From Daejeonella rubra (GTDB taxonomy: Bacteria > Bacteroidota > Bacteroidia > Sphingobacteriales > Sphingobacteriaceae): 39,039 bases of DNA. The stretch covers positions 1 through 39,039 of the forward strand of contig NZ_FNHH01000035.1 of the NCBI RefSeq assembly GCF_900103545.1, read 5' to 3'. The position numbers were made by a program, and so were the translations under genes. This document shows, one piece after another, positions 33,655 through 39,039 of this stretch. Each line of letters opens with the position of its first letter. Positions within the stretch are counted from its first letter, which is position 1. Below the pieces are notes generated by a model. It saw only the letters and a program-made list of their open reading frames with translations, did no database searches and was not told where the DNA came from.

Positions 33655-34722
33655 TTATGTAGTTTTATATAATCTATCTCTCAACCAAAAAGCAACATTT
33701 ACCAGAATAATGAGTGCAGGAACCTCAACTAATGGACCGATAACACCCGCAAAAGCCTGGCCACTGTTTATCCCATAAACTCCGATCGCTACGGCAATCG
33801 CTAATTCAAAATTATTACCTGAAGCTGTAAAAGCGATGGAAGTATTCGTACTGTAATCGGCTCCCATTTTTTTTCCGATCAGAAAACTAATAAAGAACAT
33901 CAGTGTAAAATAAATAACTAATGGAATGGCTATACGAACTACATCAAATGGAATCTCAACGATCAATTGCCCTTTCAGACTAAACATCAGTACAATGGTA
34001 AAAAGCAGTGCTATCAATGTGATCGGTGATACCCTGGGAACAAATTTTTCATTGAACCATATTTCCCCTTTGCTCCTGATCAAAAAATAACGGGTCAGAA
34101 AACCAGCCAAAAATGGAATCCCCAGATAAATGGCAACACTAAGGGCAATCTCCCCTATCGTAATGGGAACAATTGAACCAGAAAGTCCGAATAATGGCGG
34201 AAGTACTGTAATGAAAAAATAAGCATAAACACTATAAAGCAATACCTGAAATATACTGTTCAATGCCACCAGTCCGGCCGCATATTCACGACTGCCTTCT
34301 GCGAGTTCATTCCATACAATAACCATGGCAATACACCTTGCCAAACCAATTAGGATCAGTCCGACCATGTATTCAGGGTAATCACGTAAAAAGATTATGG
34401 CGAGGAGAAACATGAGTACCGGACCGATGATCCAGTTTAAGATCAGAGAAACCGTCAATACCTTAGTGTTTTTAAATACTTCGCCTAATCGATCATACCG
34501 AACCTTTGTAAAGGGAGGATACATCATCAGGATCAAGCCAATGGCTAAAGGAATATTAGTTGTGCCCTGTGAAAGTGAATTGATCCAGGTAGAAGAGTTT
34601 GGGAAAAAATTACCAATTCCAACACCAATCGCCATGGCCAGGAAGATCCATAATGTCAGGTAACGGTCTAAAAAACCTAGCCTTTTCCTTTGGTAAGCCG
34701 GAACACAATTCGTAGCTGACAT
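33655..34722 (-). CDS. arsB: ACR3 family arsenite exporter
   Basis: A 355-residue inner-membrane protein of about ten helices. The diagnostic ACR3 segments are present: MYPPFTKVRYD, GLARCIAMVIVWNELA with the conserved Cys130, FTASGNNFELAIAVAIG and GPLVEVPALI with a conserved acidic residue. It pumps arsenite out of the cell. It forms an operon with the metallophosphoesterase (one-base gap). No arsR, arsC or arsM is in the window. A palindrome that could be an ArsR site lies in the 5' region, so a regulator elsewhere is likely. Confidence 0.95.
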   Translation of the reverse strand: MSATNCVPAYQRKRLGFLDRYLTLWIFLAMAIGVGIGNFFPNSSTWINSLSQGTTNIPLAIGLILMMYPPFTKVRYDRLGEVFKNTKVLTVSLILNWIIGPVLMFLLAIIFLRDYPEYMVGLILIGLARCIAMVIVWNELAEGSREYAAGLVALNSIFQVLLYSVYAYFFITVLPPLFGLSGSIVPITIGEIALSVAIYLGIPFLAGFLTRYFLIRSKGEIWFNEKFVPRVSPITLIALLFTIVLMFSLKGQLIVEIPFDVVRIAIPLVIYFTLMFFISFLIGKKMGADYSTNTSIAFTASGNNFELAIAVAIGVYGINSGQAFAGVIGPLVEVPALIILVNVAFWLRDRLYKTT

Positions 34723-34744
34723 AATCTATATTACTTTGCATCGC

Positions 34745-34778
34745 AATATTACGATTATTTAATCGAATGCGTAATATT
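34745..34778 (-). promoter_or_regulatory. Inverted-repeat operator upstream of the ACR3 operon
   Basis: Outer arms AATATTACG (34745-34753) and CGTAATATT (34770-34778) form a perfect 9-base inverted repeat. A second repeat inside, CGATTA-TT-TAATCG (34752-34765), has a slightly shifted centre. Symmetric AT-rich sites of this kind are typical for ArsR/SmtB repressors. On the minus strand a -7-like TAATATTG (one mismatch to TAnnTTTG) lies in the repeat. Confidence 0.5.
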
Positions 34779-34848
34779 TAATTTATTTTCGATCAGTAGC
34801 TCTGGAATATCTTGAAAAACTCAAGAGATAAGCAAAATGAAAAATTAT

Positions 34849-35502
34849 TTAAACTGCCTTGGAAACAATTGGGAGATCCTTTTTGTACTTTTTAGACCAG
34901 AAAATTATCAAAGGCGTAATCACTACGGTTGGGAACAACCAAACAATATAATCAGGCAGAAACTTTACGTTTACGACCAGGAAAGCCGTCATTGCTGCGA
35001 TATAAGTACCCAGCATTCTTTGAAGATGAGCCTGCAACCAATTATTGGTATGATCCAATTGACCTTTATAAAATTTATAATCCGCATAAATAAAACGTAT
35101 CGATACAAATGCAAATGTCAGATAAACGTATCCGAAGTTACTTTCTGATACCATGTTAAGTCCCTGGTAGACAAACATAGCTGCAACAACTACCATAGCA
35201 AGCACAATTACTTTGTCAAATAAACTTGCAGTCACATCTTTCTTCTTGAATTTAAGATAAATATTTCCCGTCAGATTCATATAGAGGGTAAAAACACCTA
35301 TGATAAACAAGAATGGATTCGGGCGTATTTGTGAAAGAATTAAAGAACTGACACCGGCAAGGATCATTCCCCAATAAAAGAATCGCCCGATCATTTTATG
35401 CCTCGCATCTCCCTTCTTTAAAAAGAGAATAACAGAACCAGCCAAAAGCCCGATACTTCCACCCAGGATATGGATGATCAAAAAGAAATTAAAAAGTGTC
35501 AT
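34849..35502 (-). CDS. DUF2306-like membrane protein
   Basis: A 217-residue protein with about six to seven membrane helices from the first residues on. It contains GDARHKMIGRFFYWGMI and a later LQAHLQRMLGTYIAAMTAFL, resembling the two His/Arg-containing signatures of the DUF2306 (YozB-like) family. The function is unknown. It lies 126 bases upstream of the ACR3 operon on the same strand, but the operator between them suggests separate transcription. It has a short positively charged C-terminus (KKYKKDLPIVSKAV). Confidence 0.78.
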   Translation of the reverse strand: MTLFNFFLIIHILGGSIGLLAGSVILFLKKGDARHKMIGRFFYWGMILAGVSSLILSQIRPNPFLFIIGVFTLYMNLTGNIYLKFKKKDVTASLFDKVIVLAMVVVAAMFVYQGLNMVSESNFGYVYLTFAFVSIRFIYADYKFYKGQLDHTNNWLQAHLQRMLGTYIAAMTAFLVVNVKFLPDYIVWLFPTVVITPLIIFWSKKYKKDLPIVSKAV

Positions 35503-35615
35503 AAAAAAGGTTTGTCGAATTTAGCTTTAATTGCATATTCACGACTAAAATTTCTTAATTATCAAAAAAATATAATCAAATCGAAAATATATTTCTTTAA
35601 GTTAAGAATCAATTC

Positions 35616-35629
35616 GGTTTGTACAAACC
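35616..35629. repeat. Perfect 14-base palindrome
   Basis: GGTTTGTACAAACC, in the upstream region of the DUF2306-like gene, about 115 bases before its start. It is a possible repressor operator. Confidence 0.4.
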
Positions 35630-35681
35630 AATGGGAATTATCCTGTAATCAGCAAGAATTGGGCAATGAACAAGTCCAATT

Positions 35682-35698
35682 CGTTTCAGATTGAAACG
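35682..35698. repeat. 7-base-arm inverted repeat
   Basis: CGTTTCA, GAT, TGAAACG. It is located 58 bases downstream of the stop of the PH-domain gene in that gene's direction. No T-run follows on the minus strand, so it is not a standard terminator. Confidence 0.35.
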
Positions 35699-35755
35699 AT
35701 TTAAACCTCTGACAAGATTTCTGCAAGCTGGAATTAGCTCCTTGAAAAAGCGAAA

Positions 35756-36136
35756 TTACCTAAGAACATGATAAGCCAGCACCTTTTGAACATCATAAAC
35801 ATTCACTGATTTATTAAATTGCTTGGTTATACTTGGGTTCTGCTCACTGGAAACCCAGATCTTTAATTCAGCATCTAATTCAAAGGTGCCGGCAGTTTCC
35901 ACACTGAATCTGGAGATACTTTTATAAGAAATAGATGTGTATGCAGTTTTGCTTCCTGTTAATCCCTGCTTATCAATTAAGATCAATCTTTTAGAAGTGA
36001 ATATGAAGGTATCGCGGATCAATTTAAAGCCAAGCTCAATTTCCTCTCCTTCAATCAAAAGAGATGCATAATTTTTCAATAATTCTTCGTTGCTTACTGC
36101 ACCTGCATTGCCTAATAAGGCAGAAAATAAACCCAT
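35756..36136 (-). CDS. Bacterial PH-domain protein (PF08000-like)
   Basis: A 126-residue soluble protein with the bacterial pleckstrin-homology fold: an N-terminal helix, then LLIEGEEIELGFKLIRDTFI, FTSKRLILIDKQGLTG, YTSISYKSISRFSVETAGTF, and the strand ELKIWVSS followed by a C-terminal helix (NVYDVQKVLAYHVL). Domain boundaries are about 15-125. The function of these proteins is mostly unknown. There is no signal peptide. It lies 124 bases downstream of the XRE gene on the same strand. Confidence 0.88.
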   Translation of the reverse strand: MGLFSALLGNAGAVSNEELLKNYASLLIEGEEIELGFKLIRDTFIFTSKRLILIDKQGLTGSKTAYTSISYKSISRFSVETAGTFELDAELKIWVSSEQNPSITKQFNKSVNVYDVQKVLAYHVLR

Positions 36137-36260
36137 AATTAGTATATAATTTATTGAAACAAGTATTCGATATGCTTAATAAAAATTCAAGAGAATGATT
36201 CTATGAATATTCAGCAAATATGTCTTAGCAAATATGAAAAAATAAATGATTTAGTCTCCA

Positions 36261-36455
36261 CTATTTTCCAAAATGAAATATTTCTTCAATAGGTAGTTGA
36301 AATAGGTTTGCAATCTTAAAAGCGGTGGGTAAACTAGGATCAAATTTTTCCTTTTCAATGGCATTTATTGTTTGCCTTGAAACCCCAATGATCTCTGCCA
36401 GATCTTCCTGAGTCATATTCCTCAGACTTCTTAGCTCCCTGACTCTATTTTTCAT
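36261..36455 (-). CDS. Small XRE regulator (YozG-like)
   Basis: A 64-residue, almost pure helix-turn-helix protein: NRVRELRSLRNMTQEDLAEI, GVSRQTINAIEKEKFDPSLP, and ANLFQLPIEEIF. Its ATG overlaps the stop of the membrane-protein gene by four bases (ATGA), so the two are coupled. Such pairs of a small membrane protein and a compact XRE repressor are common. The twin palindromes upstream of the operon are good candidate binding sites. Confidence 0.92.
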   Translation of the reverse strand: MKNRVRELRSLRNMTQEDLAEIIGVSRQTINAIEKEKFDPSLPTAFKIANLFQLPIEEIFHFGK

Positions 36456-36844
36456 GTATATCGCCTCGTGTTTACTACGAATGAAACTAAATAGCTTATA
36501 CCAATAAACATGACCAGATAACTTATTTCCGCTTTAAAATTAAACAAACCAGCTCTCTCTACTAATGAAAAAGTTAATCCCACAATCACTGATAAACCAA
36601 GTGTTATTGCCATAGACTCCAGATGAATTTTCTTTTCTAATTCATCAAAGTCATTGAACAGATCTCTGTTTGAGAGAATCATCAGTACTCCATTTATCAG
36701 GTTAACAATAATTGAAAATGTGGTTAAAAAGGCATGATCATCCCAAATATACTTAGAGCCATAGGTGGCTATGGCCAATGTTGCTACCCAGCTCCAGGTC
36801 CAAAGAGCTAATTTCCGAACCTTTGTTTTTCTTGCTAAATTCAT
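36452..36844 (-). CDS. Small four-helix membrane protein paired with an XRE regulator
   Basis: A 130-residue inner-membrane protein with four predicted helices (about 12-30, 40-57, 76-95, 105-123) and a charged cytoplasmic loop (NRDLFNDFDELEKKIHLESM). The basic N-terminus (MNLARKTKVRKL) points to a cytoplasmic start. The function is unknown. It is first in a two-gene operon with the XRE regulator (36261-36455), overlapping by four bases. The promoter region holds two related palindromes, so the operon is probably autoregulated. Confidence 0.87.
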   Translation of the reverse strand: MNLARKTKVRKLALWTWSWVATLAIATYGSKYIWDDHAFLTTFSIIVNLINGVLMILSNRDLFNDFDELEKKIHLESMAITLGLSVIVGLTFSLVERAGLFNFKAEISYLVMFIGISYLVSFVVNTRRYT

Positions 36845-36860
36845 CTTTGTCTTTTATTAT

Positions 36861-36916
36861 GTAAAGTTAACTTTACAAAAGTAATTAATTAAACCATAAT
36901 GTAAAGTCTTATTTAC
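36861..36916 (-). promoter_or_regulatory. Twin palindromic operators and promoter of the membrane protein/XRE operon
   Basis: Site 1 is the perfect 16-base palindrome GTAAAGTTAACTTTAC at 36861-36876. Site 2 is GTAAAGTCTTATTTAC at 36901-36916, 40 bases away (near four helical turns). On the minus strand an exact TAnnTTTG element, TACTTTTG (36883-36876), lies next to site 1. Site 1 would cover the start point and site 2 the -33 region. The binding protein is presumably the XRE regulator of the operon. Confidence 0.6.
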
Positions 36917-37131
36917 ATTTTTTTTAATAAACTGGTTAATCAGTAACGAAACACCGGATTAAACTCAAGATATAAACCTTGAACTAGTCAAAATGAATCC
37001 CAGAAAGCATGACCAATAAAAAAATCCGGGAATTGGCAGGCAGAAAATTTCACTTTGCTCAGAGTTGATTTTCCCGGTATTTTATTATTCTTTTTAAAAA
37101 ACCTACATTCATGATCTTATAATTCTTTTCC

Positions 37132-38712
37132 ATGAAAAAATCAATTATTGCCCTTATGCTCCTGCCATTGTTTAGCCTGGCTCAGATTAAGCCTGCTCCC
37201 GACAGAACAGAAGGGGATGGACCTTATAATAAACTTATTATCAGGGGTGTAACCATGATCGATGGTACTGGTGCACCTGCGATAGGACCCGTAGATATTG
37301 TCGTAGAAAAAAATAAAATTACTGAAATCAAGGTTGTGGGATATCCTGGTCTGCCGATCAAGGAAGACCGCAGGCCAAAAGCTGGTCCGGAAGATAAGGT
37401 AATGGATCTGGAAGGCCATTATTTATTGCCGGGATTAATAGATATGCATGGTCATATTGGTGGAACCGGACAGGGAACGCCGGCAGAATATGTTTTTAAG
37501 CTATGGATGGCCCATGGAATTACCACAGTTAGAGATCCATCTGCTGGCAATGGTCTAAACTGGGTATTGGATCAGAAGAAGAAATCAGCTTCTAATCAGA
37601 TCACAGCACCAAGGCTTCTTGCCTATACCAGTTTCGGCCAGGGTGCTGCAAAGCCCATTACCAATGCCGCTGAAGCAAAAGCCTGGGTAAATGAAAATGC
37701 TGCAAAGGGAGCTGATGGCATCAAGTTTTTTGGTGCCAAACCTGAAGTTATGCAGGCAGCTATGGCAGAGAATAAACGAATTGGCTTACGCTCCGGTATG
37801 CATCATGCACAAATGGATGTTGCACGCTGGAATGTCTTACAATCTGCCCGGGCAGGTCTAACGTCTATGGAACATTGGTATGGATTACCGGAAGCCTTAT
37901 TAGTAGACCGTACCATACAGGATTACCGATTGGATTATAATTATCAAAACGAACAACATCGTTTTGCGGAGGCTGGAAAATTATGGAAACAGGCAGCTGC
38001 ACCTTATTCAGATCACTGGAATAAGGTCATGCAGGAATTATTGGATCTGGATTTCACACTCGACCCTACCTTCAATATTTATGAAGCCAACCGTGATTTA
38101 ATGAGGGCTAGAAGAGCAGAATGGCATGAGGAATATACCTTACCTTCCCTGTGGCGCTTCTACAAGCCGAGCAGAGAATCCCATGGATCTTATTGGTTTG
38201 ATTGGACAACGGAAGAGGAGATACAGTGGAAGGAAAATTACAGGCTTTGGATGACCTTTGTCAACGAATATAAGAACCGGGGTGGCAGAGTGACTGCTGG
38301 TTCTGATTCCGGATTTATTTACCAGCTTTATGGTTTTGCCTTTATCCGCGAATTGGAATTGCTTAGAGAGGCTGGATTCCATCCCCTTGAAGTGATCCGG
38401 TCGGCGACCATGTATGCTGCACAAGCCCTGGGCATGGAAAAAGAAATTGGTACCGTGGAAGTAGGAAAATTGGCTGATTTTGTGATCCTGAAGGAAAATC
38501 CTTTGCAAAACCTCAAGGTTTTATATGGAACCGGTGCTATCCGCATTGATGAAAATAATGAACCAATACGTGTTGGCGGAGTGAAATATACAGTGAAGGA
38601 TGGTATAGTCTATGATTCCAAAAAACTGCTTGAAGACACTCGCAAAATTGTACAGGAAGCCAAGGCAAAGGAAAATATCAAGACCTTGAAGCAACCGGGA
38701 TTAGACTGGTAA
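37132..38712 (+). CDS. Secreted amidohydrolase family metal-dependent hydrolase
   Basis: A 526-residue exported enzyme with a signal peptide (MKKSIIALMLLPLFSLAQ). It has the amidohydrolase metal centre: HGH (His106, His108) after LLPGLIDM, a probable carboxylated Lys198 in GIKFFG, His224/225, His248 in EHWYG, and Asp392 in AGSDSG. The closing segment EIGTVEVGKLADFVILKENP is typical of the family. The substrate is unknown; relatives include prolidase-like and imidazolonepropionase-like enzymes. It probably acts in the periplasm. It stands alone, with tandem repeats immediately downstream and no clear terminator. Confidence 0.92.
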   Translation: MKKSIIALMLLPLFSLAQIKPAPDRTEGDGPYNKLIIRGVTMIDGTGAPAIGPVDIVVEKNKITEIKVVGYPGLPIKEDRRPKAGPEDKVMDLEGHYLLPGLIDMHGHIGGTGQGTPAEYVFKLWMAHGITTVRDPSAGNGLNWVLDQKKKSASNQITAPRLLAYTSFGQGAAKPITNAAEAKAWVNENAAKGADGIKFFGAKPEVMQAAMAENKRIGLRSGMHHAQMDVARWNVLQSARAGLTSMEHWYGLPEALLVDRTIQDYRLDYNYQNEQHRFAEAGKLWKQAAAPYSDHWNKVMQELLDLDFTLDPTFNIYEANRDLMRARRAEWHEEYTLPSLWRFYKPSRESHGSYWFDWTTEEEIQWKENYRLWMTFVNEYKNRGGRVTAGSDSGFIYQLYGFAFIRELELLREAGFHPLEVIRSATMYAAQALGMEKEIGTVEVGKLADFVILKENPLQNLKVLYGTGAIRIDENNEPIRVGGVKYTVKDGIVYDSKKLLEDTRKIVQEAKAKENIKTLKQPGLDW

Positions 38713-38732
38713 GGAAAGGGGGTGTCAGTTGT

Positions 38733-38770
38733 CTGTTATCTGTTATCTGTTATCTGTTATCTGTTATCTG
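38733..38770. repeat. 7-base tandem repeat, CTGTTAT x 5.4
   Basis: Five perfect copies of CTGTTAT plus CTG, starting 21 bases after the amidohydrolase stop codon. Confidence 0.9.
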
Positions 38771-38782
38771 GCTAACGACAAT

Positions 38783-38915
38783 TGAAAGCGTAAAGCTGAA
38801 AGGTTAAAGCTGAAAGGTTAAAGCTGAAAGCATAAAGCGTAAAGCGTAAAGCTGAAAGGTAAAAGCAGAAAGGTAAAAGCAGAAAGGTAAAAGCAGAAAG
38901 GTAAAAGCAAAGAGC
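38783..38915. repeat. 14-base (2 x 7) degenerate tandem repeat, AAAG-rich
   Basis: About nine units of a TGAAAGGTTAAAGC-like 14-mer. Each 14-mer is two 7-mers of the form nAAAGnn. The left half varies (GAAAGCG, TAAAGCT, GAAAGGT) and the last four units become uniform (AGAAAGGTAAAAGC). Confidence 0.88.
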
Positions 38916-39039
38916 AAAAATAGATTTGCTGTAGTGGCAAATTCTGTACTTCCCTAATTAGAGTTGACCGGTTTCTAATAGTTTTTCATTGTTAAAAATA
39001 GTAAACCTTGGCTTAGAAAAAAGTTTATTATTAAACCAA
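38916..39039. other. AT-rich end of window, no feature seen
   Basis: The 124 bases after the tandem repeats contain no clear reading frame, hairpin or promoter. The last bases may belong to the next gene's upstream region. Confidence 0.4.

Noticed and set aside
34808..34830. TCTTGA/TCAAGA hairpin downstream of the DUF2306-like gene
   Set aside because: Stem of six bases without a T-tail; too weak for a terminator.
38733..38915. Tandem arrays considered as a CRISPR array
   Set aside because: Units are 7 or 14 bases without unique spacers and there are no cas genes.

Overview
The window looks like a chromosomal piece of a member of Bacteroidota, probably Sphingobacteriales (Pedobacter-like). 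The evidence is an AT-rich sequence, start codons almost without Shine-Dalgarno sequences, several matches to the Bacteroidota promoter pattern (TTTG, about 19-20 bases, TAnnTTTG), a giant surface protein ending in a gliding-motility/type IX secretion C-terminal domain, and typical families (DUF5916, DUF2452, DUF779, ACR3, SulP, secreted M24 peptidase). No rRNA, tRNA, CRISPR array or intact transposase was seen.

Layout. Positions 1-3344 (all minus strand) hold three paralogous small secreted proteins (the first cut by the window edge), an ECF sigma factor and an OmpA-type lipoprotein with its own terminator. Positions 3620-10573 are one 2317-residue secreted multidomain protein with three lectin-like modules, two cadherin-like modules, a deacetylase-like region, a parallel beta-helix and a T9SS sorting domain. 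Positions 10941-12114 carry an SDR oxidoreductase and a KdgF-like cupin. Positions 12325-15422 are an AraC regulator divergent from an AldB-type aldehyde dehydrogenase followed by DUF779, a known type of aldehyde-oxidation cluster. Next come a sterol-desaturase-family membrane enzyme, a YncE/phosphoesterase fusion and a gamma-glutamyltransferase (15490-21033, minus), then DUF2452.

Positions 21689-28730 are patchier. They contain a decayed minus-strand gene, a TIM-barrel-like secreted protein, a repeat with long inverted arms, a DUF5916 outer-membrane protein, two small secreted proteins, and a 292-base fragment of a second M24 peptidase gene whose intact homologue lies 2.7 kb downstream (30736-32073). 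A SulP transporter lies between the fragment and the intact gene.

Positions 32228-36844 are a run of small units: a HigBA-like toxin-antitoxin pair whose stop codon shares a CTAG with the convergent metallophosphoesterase; an ACR3 arsenite exporter/metallophosphoesterase operon with an ArsR-like inverted repeat but no arsR or arsC nearby; a DUF2306-like membrane protein; a PH-domain protein; and a membrane protein/XRE regulator pair with two matching palindromes in its promoter. The window ends with a secreted amidohydrolase and two successive 7-base-period tandem repeat arrays.

The most interesting items are a 25-base element shared, at almost the same distance from the start codon, by two of the three small secreted paralogues; the twin operators of the XRE/membrane pair; the peptidase gene remnant, which appears to have diverged under purifying selection; and the lectin/deacetylase-like/beta-helix adhesin. 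I see no clear evidence of a wholly new system. The secreted-paralogue cluster with its shared upstream element is the best candidate for undescribed biology.
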